Counted from the stretch's first letter, positions 46,484 to 58,942 are shown. The stretch is 64,000 nucleotides of DNA from Brevibacillus panacihumi W25 (GCF_000503775.1 NZ_KI629787.1:25870-89869); one strand, 5' to 3'. Program-made: numbers and translations. The notes: generated by a model from the letters alone, not told the origin.

Positions 46484-48431
46484 GCGCGCCCAGCAAGCCG
46501 TTAATTGCTAGTTGGTGAAAGTCCAACCGAGGTAAGAGCCAAGTCGCCTCGTAGCTGACAGGCAACTGGTGGAGAGATCCTAAGGTTGAAGCCCTGTGAC
46601 AAAGTATCCCGTAAGGGAGCGAGCAAATCAGCGGACCGTAACATAAAGTGAATCCTGCCGCTTCGTTAAAGGGACCATCAGTGGATGGACAAGGAGGAGA
46701 CGAGCCCGGTGGCCGCAGGCGAAGTCCATGGACGATGTGTAGAACTTGGAGACAGCATCAAGGAACCTCCCGGAGTATGGGGAGCGGTACGCTGAGAAAG
46801 TAGTTAACGGAACTGGGGAGACCCTACTCTGCACACCCCGTTGGGGTGTAAAGCGAAAGCCTATAAGCACATGCGAAAGGGTGGACGGCAGAGAGGGAGT
46901 CGGAGGGGTTTATAGTACCGTTGAACATAAGGACAACACAACCTTGTGGAGGGAAGGAACCCTGCTTTGTTCTTGGGTTGAAAGGAGGTAAGAGTGAGTG
47001 AATGCAAGTAAACTTGCTAACTACACCAATGTAAAAGCTCGACAACTTTGGACAACCCTATATCTTTGTGCCAAGGAAAATCCAAAACGGCGATTTCATG
47101 CTCTGTATGACAAAGTGTACCGGCCAGATATTCTTGCGGAAGCGTGGCGTAGAGTTCGAGCCAATAAAGGTAGCGGCGGGATAGATGGACAGACAATTGA
47201 AAGAATCGTTCAGGAGTATGGGGAAAGTAAATTTCTCAACGAAATTTATCTCGACCTGAAGGGTAAGCAATATCATCCATCTCCTGTGCGGCGCACGTAC
47301 ATCCCGAAAGCGGATGGGAAACAAAGACCGCTTGGTATCCCGACCATCCGAGATCGTGTTGTTCAGATGGCAACCAAGATGGTTATTGAGCCTATCTTTG
47401 AAGCCGATTTCAAAGATTGCTCATACGGATTCCGTCCCAAACGAAATGCCCACCAGGCGATTACACAAATCAAGAAAACCAGCAGGACGGCCTCCTGGGT
47501 AGTCGATGTAGACATCAAAGGATACTTTGACAACATTAATCAGGAAAAGCTCATGAAGCTAGTAGAGAAAAGGATTTCTGATCGCAGGATACTAAAGCTG
47601 ATTCGGAACTGGCTCCGTGCGGGCGTCATGGAAGATGTACAGTTTCATGAAACCGAATGGGGCACTCCGCAAGGAGGGGTAATCTCTCCACTGTTGGCAA
47701 ATATTTATTTGGACTACATGGACACGATTTGGGAGAAGCAATTCACTCATCTTGGGAAGCTGATCCGATATGCGGATGATTTTGTAATCATGTGTAGATC
47801 GAAACAAGACGCTTTGGAAAGTATACAAGTCATAAAAGCGGTACTAAACAAACTGGACCTTACACTTAGTAAAGAAAAGTCTCGACTGGTTAATATCTGG
47901 GACAATACGACGGGCTTTGACTTCCTTGGTTTACACCATCGAAAATTTCCCATTCTTCTCAAGGGTGGAAAGAAAATGTACGTCATGTCACACATTCCGA
48001 GCAAGAAGGCTATGAAGGAAATGAGAAGGAAAATCAAAGAGTATACCAAACCGCGCAACAAGTTGTACTGGTCACTAGACGAGCTGATACAAGGGCTGAA
48101 TCGAAAACTTCAAGGTTTCAAGAATTATTATTCACTTTCACCCATAGGAGCTAAGTGGTTATGTCGCATCGACTGGTATGTTCTGACAAGACTTGTGCTC
48201 TTTAACAACAAGAAAAGGAATAAACAAGCGAGACATGCGCGGATGAGAGAGATAGCAAAAGCTACAAGAGGAATTCTTGTGAAGCTTGCCGTACGCGATA
48301 ACCGAATGCCAAGGAAAGAAGAACATCGGAAAGCCGTATGAGGGAGAACCTCACGTACGGTTTGATGAGGGGGAACTGATAGGAGTAAGGCGACCAAACG
48401 GTCGCCAGAAAGCGTCAGTTCTCTACTCTAC
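46484..48431 (+). mobile_element. Group II intron, copy 3 (complete, 1,948 nt)
   Basis: Same ends, length and site as copy 2. Differences seen by eye are in domain VI: an A-to-T change (…AACTGATAGG…, near 48379) and an A-to-G change (CCAGAAAGCG, near 48411). The EBS1 is at 46882-46887. It inserted at a site with one IBS1 mismatch, showing some tolerance in targeting. It lies between mnaA and the SLH gene. Confidence 0.95.
46998..48341 (+). CDS. ltrA: Group II intron reverse transcriptase/maturase, copy 3
   Basis: A 447-aa protein identical to copy 2. RT with YADD, domain X, no HNH endonuclease; GTG start after AAAGGAGG. The open frame is intact, so this copy could supply maturase to the others. 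Confidence 0.93.
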   Translation: MNASKLANYTNVKARQLWTTLYLCAKENPKRRFHALYDKVYRPDILAEAWRRVRANKGSGGIDGQTIERIVQEYGESKFLNEIYLDLKGKQYHPSPVRRTYIPKADGKQRPLGIPTIRDRVVQMATKMVIEPIFEADFKDCSYGFRPKRNAHQAITQIKKTSRTASWVVDVDIKGYFDNINQEKLMKLVEKRISDRRILKLIRNWLRAGVMEDVQFHETEWGTPQGGVISPLLANIYLDYMDTIWEKQFTHLGKLIRYADDFVIMCRSKQDALESIQVIKAVLNKLDLTLSKEKSRLVNIWDNTTGFDFLGLHHRKFPILLKGGKKMYVMSHIPSKKAMKEMRRKIKEYTKPRNKLYWSLDELIQGLNRKLQGFKNYYSLSPIGAKWLCRIDWYVLTRLVLFNNKKRNKQARHARMREIAKATRGILVKLAVRDNRMPRKEEHRKAV

Positions 48432-48575
48432 ACCTTGAACAACTTCATCGAAATGGCTGCTTTTGGCCGCGGTTCCGCCTTTGGAGTGGAAGCGGCCAGG
48501 CCGACCCCCAGCAAAGATCCCAACCCGCCTGAAGCGTTTTCCCTTTTTCCTCTCCCGCCACTGTGGCTGGTGGAC
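48432..48575 (+). repeat. Palindromic repeat, copy E (3' half)
   Basis: The right half begins ACCTTG after the intron. It contains TGGCCGC (48464), GGTTCCGCC, AAAGATCCCAA, TTTTCCCTTTTTCCTC and the tail CCACTGTGGCTGG. It is the best template for the tail that resumes at 22648 after IS110. From about 48576 to 48772 I see no further feature other than the leader of the next gene. Confidence 0.86.
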
Positions 48576-48772
48576 CACCATACCAAAAGACGCATCTGCA
48601 TGATTCAAAAGATTTGTCATCATTTGTAAGGACAGAAAATAGAGATCTACCGAAACTATCAATCTAGCTCATGCGTCTAACTTATAGCTGTCTGCCATCT
48701 TATGAGAGCGTCAGCGTGAAGTAAATCGCTGAAAGATAACAACAGTTCGGGAAACGGAGAGGAGTCACCAAC

Positions 48773-51700
48773 ATGAGAGCGCGGAAAGTCGTAATGCTGC
48801 TCACGGCCAGCACGATGGCCTGGGGAGCTTTTGTTCCGTTTGCGCCATTGGCGGTTCAGGTCGCGCAGGCTAGGGCGGAAACGAATGCTTTGCAAATGGT
48901 ATGGCAAACGCCGATCGGAGAAGGAACTACATTATTCAAATATACGAAGTCTTTTGATGGTCAACCAGCTACGATTATGGTCACGAAGGTAGACCTGAAC
49001 AATCCCTACGTAGAGGTAAAACCCGTCTACGGGACAAAAGGGAAGCTGACGGATCGGCAGTCGATCACGCAGATGGCGAGAGAGACGGGAGCCGTGGCTG
49101 TGATCAATGCGGACTTTTTCAACATGAGCAAGCGGGGAGCTCCGTTTGGCATCGTGATGAAAGACCAGCAGGTTATCTCGTCGATGGGTTTGATCTCGTA
49201 CTGGTACAGCCTGGGGATCACCTCGGACAAGACGGCGTTGGTCGAAAAATTCGGCTTCAACGGAAAGGTGACCGCGCCGAATGGAACGGCTTTTCCGCTC
49301 CAGGGCATCAATAAGGAAGAGTACAATCCAAGTGACGGACGAAAGAGCCACCAAAATCAATTGAATATGTATACACCTGCATTCGGTCAGTCTAGTCTGG
49401 GAGCTATTTCCGGCTATAAAGACGTCGTCGAAGTGCTTTTCATCGACAATGTCGCGACAGAAGTGCGCGTGAATCAACCGGGCTTTTACATACCTTACAA
49501 TGGCTACGTTCTGTGGGGACACGGAGCGGCGGCAGAATTTCTGAAGCAACAATTCCCGGTCGGTGCTACGGCAAAAGTCGATTATCAGACCACCCCGCTC
49601 AACCAGGAGTGGATGCAGGCAGTAGGCGGCAACATCCTTCTGGTGGATCAGGGAAAGGCGCTTACATCCTTTCAGGCGGACAAATCCATTACCTCGCTTA
49701 ACGCCCGTACAGCCGTAGGTGTGTCGCAGGACGGCAAGACCCTGTACATGGTTACGATTGATGGGAACAAAGGCGTATATCTGGATGAGCTGGCCCGTAT
49801 TATGGCGGAGCTGGGCTCCTTCCGAGCAGTCAATTTCGACGGTGGCGGTTCGACCACCATGGCTGTGCGAATGCTGGGTGAGACGCATGCCAATCTGGCC
49901 AACAGACCCAGCGGCGGAACAGAGCGGCGTGTCCCGACAGGTCTGGCGGTGTACAACACTGCGCCTACAGGCGAGCTGAGAGGATTCCAGATCGATGTTC
50001 CTACTGATCTGCTGATCGGTCAGACAGTGAACCTGACAGCGTCCAAAGGGTACGACATTCACTACCAGCCATACGCACTCAACCCTTCGCAGGTTATGTG
50101 GGAGAGCGACGCAGGAACGGTGGATGGTCAGCGTTTTACACCAACACGTTCCGGTTCGATCACGATTACGGGCAGATCGGGCAACGTCGCGCAGAGCAAA
50201 GCGATTCAGGTCGTGTCAGGACAGGACATCCAACAGATCGTTGTCTCGCCCAATCCGGTCACCGTGGCTCCTGGACAAGCGCTTACGCTTGACATCAAAT
50301 TAAAAACCAAAAAGGGTGCGACACTCTCGGCCTCGCCGCAAAGCGTCAAGGTCAGTGTTGATTCTGATATAGCCACAGTGAATGACCAGCTCCAATTGGT
50401 CGCAGGCGATCAGCCAGGCAATGGAACTTTGACGGTTTCCTACGACGGGGCTGTTACGCGTGTGCCGTTTGCAGTCGGACAATTTGAGCAGCCATGGCTT
50501 ACTTTCGACAATCAGGTGGGCATGTACCATGCCGCGCTTCCTGCCAGCATCAGCTCCGCAGGTTCCTTCTCGGCGGTCAACGAGCCTGTCTTCCGTACGA
50601 AAAAGGCAGCCAAGCTCGTGTACAATTTCTCGGGAGCGCCCAGCTCCGAAATGCGCATTGCTTATGGGGTACTTGGGGCCAAGCCAGTCACCATTCCGGG
50701 CCAGCCAATCGGGCTGGGTCTATGGGTCTACGGCGACCAAAGCAGGCACTGGCTGCGGGCGGAAGTTATCGATGCGAACGGAAAACCGGTCTACGTCGAT
50801 TTGGCCAAAGAGATCGACTGGACAGGCTGGAAGCAAGTGAAAGGGTATTTCCCTGGAGGCGTCGCCTATCCGCTGCAGCTGAAAAGCATTTACGTCGTGG
50901 ATCAGGCCAACGACGGCATTACGCATGACCAAGGAACGCTCTACTTCGACGAGGCGTCGCTGCTGCTGCCGAATCAGACAGCGCAGCCGAAGGGTTCGAT
51001 TGTCGTGCCGGAATTGCCTGGCAGCCTGTCATTGGGCCACGAGCTGGATTTGAAATACTCTCTCGTCCAGACTGCCGCTTTCCTGGATAGCGCCGTGATC
51101 GAGGTCGATTCCATCGTCGATCAGCAGATCCCCGGCTACGTGCCGGCAGACTATTCGTTTACCATCAAGCCTGGGGATACGAAGTCAGGCGAAGAGCTGA
51201 GCAGTTCGACAGTGCCGATCCAGTTGACACTGGCACCGAAGAATTGGATCCCGGGCAAAGGAATCGGTCTTTTGTATGTGAACGAAGTCAACAAGACCCT
51301 AGACCCGCTTCTGGGCACTATCAACGCACAGGGAGAATGGGTATATGAGGTCAACAGCTTCGGCAAATACGTGCCGTACTACCTCGACCAGGCGGGCTCA
51401 GCATTTACGGATATTGCCAACCACTACGCCAAGGCGGAAATCACCTATATGGCGAACCAGGGTTACGTCAAAGGCTTGACCGAAACCACCTTTGGTCCTG
51501 AGGTGGCATTGACACGGGCGCAGTTCGTGACGTTGCTGGCGCGTACGTTTGAATGGGATCTGCCTGCGACGCCGAAGCTTGGCTTCAAGGATCAGGTTCC
51601 GGCATATGCTCAGGGGGCTGTACAAGTCGCTGTAAGCAAAGGTCTGGTCAAAGGATACACGGACAATACCTTCCGCCCCGATCAGCCTGTCACGCGCGCA

Positions 51701-51919
51701 GAGGCTGCTGTCATCCTCGACAGACTGTTGAACAAGAAGGGCTCGGGCAAGACGCTTGCGGACGCCAAAAAACTGCCTGCATGGGCTACATCGTCCATCA
51801 ACAATATGGTAGGGCTTGGGCTGATCGATCCGCTCAGCGGAAAATACGAGCCGAACAAGGCGACCACCCGTGCCGTATGCGTCGTTGCGCTCTATCGGAT
51901 TTTGCATTTGAACAAATAA
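48773..51919 (+). CDS. SLH-domain phosphodiester glycosidase-like surface protein
   Basis: A 1,048-aa exported protein. A signal peptide is at 1-37 (…LAVQVAQARA). A NAGPA (phosphodiester glycosidase, DUF2233) domain spans about 95-400 with AVINADFFNM, GGNILLVDQGK and VNFDGGGSTTMAVR. A long beta-rich middle includes an Ig-like region near 480-560 (VVSPNPVTVAPGQALTLDIKLK). Three SLH repeats lie at about 870-1048, for binding to wall polymer. Only the second has the full TRAE motif; the others read TRAQ and TRAV. GGAGAGGAG precedes the ATG. The substrate is unknown; exopolymers with phosphodiester-linked GlcNAc are candidates. Confidence 0.9.
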   Translation: MRARKVVMLLTASTMAWGAFVPFAPLAVQVAQARAETNALQMVWQTPIGEGTTLFKYTKSFDGQPATIMVTKVDLNNPYVEVKPVYGTKGKLTDRQSITQMARETGAVAVINADFFNMSKRGAPFGIVMKDQQVISSMGLISYWYSLGITSDKTALVEKFGFNGKVTAPNGTAFPLQGINKEEYNPSDGRKSHQNQLNMYTPAFGQSSLGAISGYKDVVEVLFIDNVATEVRVNQPGFYIPYNGYVLWGHGAAAEFLKQQFPVGATAKVDYQTTPLNQEWMQAVGGNILLVDQGKALTSFQADKSITSLNARTAVGVSQDGKTLYMVTIDGNKGVYLDELARIMAELGSFRAVNFDGGGSTTMAVRMLGETHANLANRPSGGTERRVPTGLAVYNTAPTGELRGFQIDVPTDLLIGQTVNLTASKGYDIHYQPYALNPSQVMWESDAGTVDGQRFTPTRSGSITITGRSGNVAQSKAIQVVSGQDIQQIVVSPNPVTVAPGQALTLDIKLKTKKGATLSASPQSVKVSVDSDIATVNDQLQLVAGDQPGNGTLTVSYDGAVTRVPFAVGQFEQPWLTFDNQVGMYHAALPASISSAGSFSAVNEPVFRTKKAAKLVYNFSGAPSSEMRIAYGVLGAKPVTIPGQPIGLGLWVYGDQSRHWLRAEVIDANGKPVYVDLAKEIDWTGWKQVKGYFPGGVAYPLQLKSIYVVDQANDGITHDQGTLYFDEASLLLPNQTAQPKGSIVVPELPGSLSLGHELDLKYSLVQTAAFLDSAVIEVDSIVDQQIPGYVPADYSFTIKPGDTKSGEELSSSTVPIQLTLAPKNWIPGKGIGLLYVNEVNKTLDPLLGTINAQGEWVYEVNSFGKYVPYYLDQAGSAFTDIANHYAKAEITYMANQGYVKGLTETTFGPEVALTRAQFVTLLARTFEWDLPATPKLGFKDQVPAYAQGAVQVAVSKGLVKGYTDNTFRPDQPVTRAEAAVILDRLLNKKGSGKTLADAKKLPAWATSSINNMVGLGLIDPLSGKYEPNKATTRAVCVVALYRILHLNK

Positions 51920-51935
51920 ACACAAACAAATAGAG

Positions 51936-51973
51936 GGTGTCCCGCAGGTAGATCTACTGCTTGTCGGGGCACC
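51936..51973 (+). terminator. Hairpin after the SLH gene, probable terminator
   Basis: GGTGTCCCG...CGGGGCACC forms a 9-bp stem with one G-T pair and an inner AGTAGATCTACT-like stem. The T-run is poor. A second small hairpin, GATCGG/CCGATC, lies at 52023-52041. The rest of the gap to 52205 shows no clear promoter. Confidence 0.5.
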
Positions 51974-52205
51974 TTGCTCATCACGGACAATACTCCTAGC
52001 CCGTTTAGCCTGACTCGGGCTCGATCGGAATAAAACCGATCTGGCTTTGTAACTGGCATATGGTATGCTGAAGTCAGCGAGATTCCATGACTATGAATAG
52101 ACGTATTGCCGTTAGCTGGGCATACAAGAAAAAGCAGGAATAGCCCAAGAAAGATGGAATCTTATGAAAGCGCAAACAACTTAACAGGTTGCGAGGAGTG
52201 AAATC

Positions 52206-53402
52206 GTGATGGGTCAAAAGGAAATCGTTATTGCAAGTGCGGTTCGCACAGCCATTGGAAGTTTTCAGGGATCGCTTGCAGGGGTCAGTGCTACTCAGTT
52301 GGGCGGTATTGTACTGGAAGCAGCATTGGAACGTGCAGGGGTATCCAAGGACGTTGTAGATGAAGTCATCATGGGTAATGTTCTGCAAGCTGGCCTGGGC
52401 CAAAATCCGGCGCGCCAAGCTTCTATACGTGCTGGTTTGGCACATGAGGTTCCGTCCATGACGATCAACAAGGTTTGCGGTTCCGGCCTGAAAGCCGTCC
52501 ATTTGGCGGTGCAGGCGATTGTCAGCGGAGACTCGGATGTCGTACTTGCGGGCGGCATGGAAAACATGAGTCAGGCGCCCTATCTGATGGAAGGCGCGCG
52601 CTCGGGCTACCGGATGGGCGACCAAAAGGTAGTAGATTCCATGATTCGCGATGGGTTGTGGTGCGCGTTCAACGACTATCATATGGGGATTACGGCAGAA
52701 AACCTCTGCACCAAATACGAAATCAGCCGCGAGGAGCAGGATGAATTCGCGGCATGGAGCCAGGAGAAGGCGCAGAAGGCATTGGAGAGCGGACGCTTCC
52801 GGGATGAGATCGTACCGGTTCCGATTCCGCAACGAAAAGGCGATCCGATTCTCTTCGCCGTCGATGAATTCCCGCGTGCGGGCGTAACGGCGGAAGCGCT
52901 GGGCAAATTAAAGCCCGCATTCAAGAAGGATGGAACCGTAACGGCAGGCAACGCTTCGGGGATCAATGACGGGGCAGCTGCTCTTTTGATCATGTCCAGA
53001 GAAAAAGCGGATGAGCTGGGCGTCAAGCCATTGGCCCGCATCATTGCCAATGCCAGCGCCGGGGTCGATCCGAGCATCATGGGCTACGGACCTGTGCCAG
53101 CGACCGAGCGCGTCCTTGCGAAAGCGGGTCTGACCCTTGAGCAAATGGATCTGATCGAGGCGAACGAGGCTTTTGCGGTACAATCCCTCGCAGTTGGCAA
53201 AGCGCTGGGGATAAATCGCGACAAGCTGAATGTGAACGGCGGAGCGATTGCTTTGGGTCATCCGATCGGTGCGAGCGGTGCGCGGATACTGGTTTCTCTG
53301 GTCCACGAATTGCAAAAGCGTGAAGGGGTAAAATATGGATTAGCGACTCTTTGCATCGGTGGCGGACAAGGCGTAGCGACGGTGGTTGAAAAGCTCAAAT
53401 AA
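52206..53402 (+). CDS. Acetyl-CoA C-acetyltransferase
   Basis: A 398-aa thiolase. The nucleophile Cys lies in [14 protein letters not shown] near 92, the His in [16 protein letters not shown] near 355 and the final Cys in TLCIGGGQG near 385. It is a paralogue of the thiolase at 9589 but not close to it. The GTG at 52206 and ATG at 52209 are both possible starts after GAGGAG; the first is used. It stands alone between the SLH gene and the atp operon, so ketoacyl-CoA degradation or acetoacetyl-CoA synthesis for mevalonate or polyhydroxyalkanoate are possible roles. Confidence 0.92.
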   Translation: MMGQKEIVIASAVRTAIGSFQGSLAGVSATQLGGIVLEAALERAGVSKDVVDEVIMGNVLQAGLGQNPARQASIRAGLAHEVPSMTINKVCGSGLKAVHLAVQAIVSGDSDVVLAGGMENMSQAPYLMEGARSGYRMGDQKVVDSMIRDGLWCAFNDYHMGITAENLCTKYEISREEQDEFAAWSQEKAQKALESGRFRDEIVPVPIPQRKGDPILFAVDEFPRAGVTAEALGKLKPAFKKDGTVTAGNASGINDGAAALLIMSREKADELGVKPLARIIANASAGVDPSIMGYGPVPATERVLAKAGLTLEQMDLIEANEAFAVQSLAVGKALGINRDKLNVNGGAIALGHPIGASGARILVSLVHELQKREGVKYGLATLCIGGGQGVATVVEKLK

Positions 53403-53454
53403 ACCCATTTTCGGCAGAAATGTGAACGCTTTGTGTACAGGAAAAGACGCTGAT

Positions 53455-53483
53455 TGACAAAAGGAATAAATCTTCGTTAATAT
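53455..53483 (+). promoter_or_regulatory. Promoter of the atp operon
   Basis: A perfect TTGACA, N17, TAATAT, about 65 bp upstream of the first operon gene. Confidence 0.88.
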
Positions 53484-53548
53484 GGATGAGGGCTTCCGGA
53501 GAAAATAGCCCTCTCCGTATGACGGGAGGAGCGTGAAAAGCGGAAAGC

Positions 53549-53746
53549 ATGTGGCGAGCAATTGGTCTTGTCAGTATGATTGGCGTTGACTTTGCCGTAT
53601 GTGTTGTAGGCGGTTTTTTGCTCGGCAGATATGTGGATCGATTGTTGGCGACTGATCCTTGGTTTTTACTGGTTGGTCTGATTTCGGGGATTGTTGTTGG
53701 TTCGTATACCGTCTATCGACTCATTCTCCCGTATCTTAGGGGGTGA
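53549..53746 (+). CDS. atpZ: AtpZ/AtpI-type small membrane protein
   Basis: A 65-aa two-helix membrane protein of the AtpZ family (F0F1-ATPase accessory, thought to help Mg2+/Ca2+ supply or c-ring assembly). It contains GGFLLGRYVDRLL and the GIVVGSYTVYRLI helix. It overlaps the next gene's GTG by a few bases. The accession of function in this genus is inferred. Confidence 0.85.
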   Translation: MWRAIGLVSMIGVDFAVCVVGGFLLGRYVDRLLATDPWFLLVGLISGIVVGSYTVYRLILPYLRG

Positions 53747-53748
53747 CG

Positions 53749-54117
53749 ATGGAAGCGTTTGCTTTAGCGATTAAAAAAGCTTTTCGTTACTCTTTTTATT
53801 TATTGGCCGGCTTGGCGATCCTCATGGTTGTGTTGCCAGAGCATAAGGTCTTCCTGCAGAGCTTGCTGCTTGGAGTAGGAGCCGGAATACTGAACGTTAT
53901 GGTTCTTGCCGGTAAAGTCTGGACAGTCGGTCTGATGGCAGACGATCCAGCCGTACGACCGAAGGGGACAGGAACGTTTTTTCGGTTTATGGTTGCCGGT
54001 CTGGCTGCTTATCTCACTTTCTTATTTCCTCACCTATTTACGCTTTCCGGAGTTTTGCTTGGACTCTTTTTCATCCAAGGGCTCATTTACTTAATCGTAT
54101 TCCGCAATTTCAAATAG
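53749..54117 (+). CDS. atpI: ATP synthase subunit I
   Basis: A 122-aa protein with four membrane helices, the usual I subunit upstream of atpB. It probably guides c-ring assembly. ATG 53749 lies 5 bp after AGGGGG; GTG 53743 overlaps the ribosome site. The gap to atpB (54118-54228) holds only the leader. Confidence 0.85.
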   Translation: MEAFALAIKKAFRYSFYLLAGLAILMVVLPEHKVFLQSLLLGVGAGILNVMVLAGKVWTVGLMADDPAVRPKGTGTFFRFMVAGLAAYLTFLFPHLFTLSGVLLGLFFIQGLIYLIVFRNFK

Positions 54118-54228
54118 ATTTGACAAACAAATTTCTGGAAGTACGAGTTCGCAAGAGAGTGTTCGACAGCAGTGCTAAGACAGGATGTTTCGGACAACCT
54201 CTATCTATTGATGGAAAGGGGTGAAAAG

Positions 54229-55023
54229 ATGAGTGAACATTATTCGTTGCGATTTGATGTAGGCGGTTGGGTTTTCGACATCCCTACGATGATCATGACG
54301 GTGCTTACTGCTATACTGGTGTTTGTGTTTTTGTTTGTCATGACGCGCAAACTAGAATCCGGTGTTCCAGGTGGGAAGCAAAACGCGGTCGAGTGGGTTT
54401 TTGACTTCGTCAGAAACGTAAACGCAGGCTACATGGATTACAAAAAAGCCATGATGCTGATGACGCTTGGTTTATCGCTGTTTCTCTACATTTTCATCGG
54501 AAACCAACTAGGTGTTATGGCCAATGTAACCACATTGCACAAAGGTCAGGTAAGCGAAAAAGTTATGGAGATGCTGACAGTGTCTGAAACTCCAGAAGCT
54601 GCAGCTGAGAAGCGTGAGAAAATCGAGCACGAACTCGCTGATCACGGAATTCACGTTGCGTGGTGGAAATCTCCAACTGCTACACCAAGTGTTACATTTG
54701 GATTGGCTTTGGTTGTTTTGCTTTACTCTCACTACCTCGGAATTCGGAAGAGTCCGGGCGGGTGGTTTAAACACACTTTTCTCAACCCGATCCACATTCT
54801 TGAAGAGTTCATTATCAAACCATTGACATTGCCTCTGCGTCTGTTTGGTAACCTCTTTGCCAAAGAGATCATGATTGCCTTCCTGCTGAGCGGAGGACTT
54901 CTAGCCGCTGCGCCATTGTTTGTCTGGCTCGGTTACTCTGTCTTCGTAGGTGCGATTCAGGCGTTTATTTTCTTGACTCTTTCAATGGTTTATATTTCGC
55001 AACACATCAATGACGAACACTAA
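54229..55023 (+). CDS. atpB: ATP synthase subunit a
   Basis: A 264-aa F0 subunit forming the proton half-channels. The essential Arg is in [13 protein letters not shown] near residue 200. Six hydrophobic helices; a larger polar loop of about 60 residues ([15 protein letters not shown]…) between helices 2 and 3. ATG 54229 after GAAAGGGG. Confidence 0.95.
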   Translation: MSEHYSLRFDVGGWVFDIPTMIMTVLTAILVFVFLFVMTRKLESGVPGGKQNAVEWVFDFVRNVNAGYMDYKKAMMLMTLGLSLFLYIFIGNQLGVMANVTTLHKGQVSEKVMEMLTVSETPEAAAEKREKIEHELADHGIHVAWWKSPTATPSVTFGLALVVLLYSHYLGIRKSPGGWFKHTFLNPIHILEEFIIKPLTLPLRLFGNLFAKEIMIAFLLSGGLLAAAPLFVWLGYSVFVGAIQAFIFLTLSMVYISQHINDEH

Positions 55024-55067
55024 GCACTACTCTATTTCAATACAAATTTAGGGAGGTCTTTTTTAAC

Positions 55068-55295
55068 ATGGAAACTTTAGGTGTAGCTATTGCTATGGGT
55101 CTTATTTTTGGATTGGCAGCTCTTGGTGGCGCGTTTGGTGCAAGTAACGTTATTTCCCGCACAATCGAAGGTGTAGCTCGTCAACCTGAAGCACGTGGTA
55201 ACCTGATGGGTATCATGTTCCTGGGTATGGGTCTTGTCGAGGCGATTCCAATTATCGCTGTAGCGGTTGGTTTCATCCTGATGGGCCGCCTGTAA
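55068..55295 (+). CDS. atpE: ATP synthase subunit c
   Basis: A 75-aa hairpin that forms the c-ring. The H+-carrying Glu58 is in GLVEAIP, and the loop has RQP at 38-40. The first helix reads GGAFGAS where many Bacillus proteins have GxGxGxG: two of the Gly positions are Ala and Ser. Such changes affect c-ring packing and size in other species, so the ring stoichiometry may differ. No Na+ coordination motif (Q…ES) is seen, so H+ is the coupling ion. Confidence 0.95.
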   Translation: METLGVAIAMGLIFGLAALGGAFGASNVISRTIEGVARQPEARGNLMGIMFLGMGLVEAIPIIAVAVGFILMGRL

Positions 55296-55317
55296 GGTAC
55301 AGTTGAACAGCATGAAA

Positions 55318-55350
55318 TAGGCGGAGGCTTGACCTTCGCCTCTCTTTTGT
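55318..55350 (+). other. Small hairpin between atpE and atpF
   Basis: GAGGC-TTGACCTT-CGCCTC with TCTTTTG after it. It may lower expression of the distal genes or stabilise the 3' end of atpE mRNA, which is made in excess in other species. Confidence 0.4.
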
Positions 55351-55417
55351 AAGGTATTTTCCGGGTGCTTCTACCCGATGCCTATATCTCCTGTTTCTCA
55401 GGAAGGAGTGAACGAAA

Positions 55418-55917
55418 GTGTTAGAGTTTGGGACAGTAACTCTGGAATGGGGCACATTGCTATTCCAAGTGATCATTTTCCTCTTGCTTTTGATTGTTGT
55501 ATCCAAATATGCAACAGGACCAATCGCGAAGGTATTGGAAAAGCGCCGTCTCCATGTTGAAAACGAACTGGCGACTGCAGAGCGCAACCGTAAGGAATCG
55601 GAAAATCTGCTGGCGGAACAACGCCGCATGCTGGATGAGGCCCGTTCCGAGTCGAAAGCAATCATTGACCGTGCTACCAAGCAAGCGTCTGACGAAGCAG
55701 CGAAAATCATTGCTGAAGCACAAGCTGCTACGGAAAGCATGAAAGCAAACGCAAGCGCTGAGCTGGCTCGCGAAGTTGCGAAAGCCAAAGCTGAGCTGCG
55801 TGATGAAGTAGCTAGCATTTCTGTACTCTTGGCTTCCAAGATCATCGAGAAAGAACTGGATGAAGCAGCACAAAAAACTACCGTTGACAAGTTTCTCGCA
55901 CAAGTGGGAGATCGCTT

Positions 55918-55921
<4 letters not shown>
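55418..55921 (+). CDS. atpF: ATP synthase subunit b
   Basis: A 167-aa peripheral-stalk protein with one N-terminal membrane helix (residues 9-28) and a long charged coiled coil. The sequence of heptads runs from KRRLHVENELATAERNRK to the C-terminus. It overlaps atpH by 4 bp. Confidence 0.95.
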
Positions 55922-58004
<2,083 letters not shown>

Positions 58005-58028
58005 TCGTTTACCTGATAGACATCAGAT

Positions 58029-58056
58029 GCATGCCGGGCACCTCGCCCGGGCGTGC
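58029..58056 (+). other. Stem-loop between atpA and atpG
   Basis: GCATGCCGGGC...GCCCGGGCGTGC forms a GC-rich stem with no T-run after it. It is more likely an mRNA stability or processing element than a terminator. Confidence 0.45.
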
Positions 58057-58078
58057 GTCCTCAAGGTGGTGAGAACGA

Positions 58079-58942
58079 GTGGCTAAAGGAATACGTGAGG
58101 TTCGCAGCAAAATCAAAAGTACGAAAAACATGCGCCAAATCACGAAAGCGATGAAAATGGTGGCGGCAGCGAAGCTCCGTCGCAACCAGGAGAAGGCTGA
58201 GGCAGCACGTCCTTATGCTGACAAAATCCAGGAAGTGATTGCAAGCATTGCGAGCGGAACCTCTGGCTCCAAGCATCCAATGCTTCAGTCCCGCCCTGTG
58301 AAAAAGACTGGTTACATCGTCATCACTTCCGACCGTGGTCTGGCTGGTGGCTACAACGCCAACATGCTTCGCGCCGTGATCAACAAGATCGCAGAAAAGC
58401 ACAAGTCCAAGGACGAGTACGGCATTTTTGTGATCGGTCGAAAAGGCAGCGACTTTTTCCGCAAACGCAACTATCCAGTATTGGAAGAGGCTACAGGCTT
58501 TCCGGCAAGCCCATCCTTTTCCGACATCAAAACGATTGCCAGTGCGGCGGTTGCGATGTTCGCGAACGAACAAATCGATGAACTGTACCTGTGCTACAAC
58601 AAGTTCCATAGTGCAATTTCGCAGACACCTACCGTAAAGCAATTGCTGCCGTTGGAAGCTCCCGAGAGCAACAACAACCGCGCAATGAATTACGAGTATG
58701 AGCCGTCCTCGGAAGAAGTACTGGCGAACCTGCTGCCGAAATATGCAGAAACACTGGTGTATAGTGCGCTGCTGGAAGCGAAGGCTTCCGAAGAAGGTTC
58801 TCGTATGACTGCGATGGGCAACGCGACAGACAATGCGACGGATATGATCAACCGTTACACGTTGCAGTACAACCGTGCTCGTCAGGCAGCCATTACACAA
58901 GAGATTTCCGAGATCGTCGCAGGTGCCAACGCACAGGCGTAA
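58079..58942 (+). CDS. atpG: ATP synthase subunit gamma
   Basis: A 287-aa rotor shaft. Conserved N-terminus [31 protein letters not shown] and C-terminal coil [40 protein letters not shown] start after GGTGGTGAG. Confidence 0.96.
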   Translation: MAKGIREVRSKIKSTKNMRQITKAMKMVAAAKLRRNQEKAEAARPYADKIQEVIASIASGTSGSKHPMLQSRPVKKTGYIVITSDRGLAGGYNANMLRAVINKIAEKHKSKDEYGIFVIGRKGSDFFRKRNYPVLEEATGFPASPSFSDIKTIASAAVAMFANEQIDELYLCYNKFHSAISQTPTVKQLLPLEAPESNNNRAMNYEYEPSSEEVLANLLPKYAETLVYSALLEAKASEEGSRMTAMGNATDNATDMINRYTLQYNRARQAAITQEISEIVAGANAQA

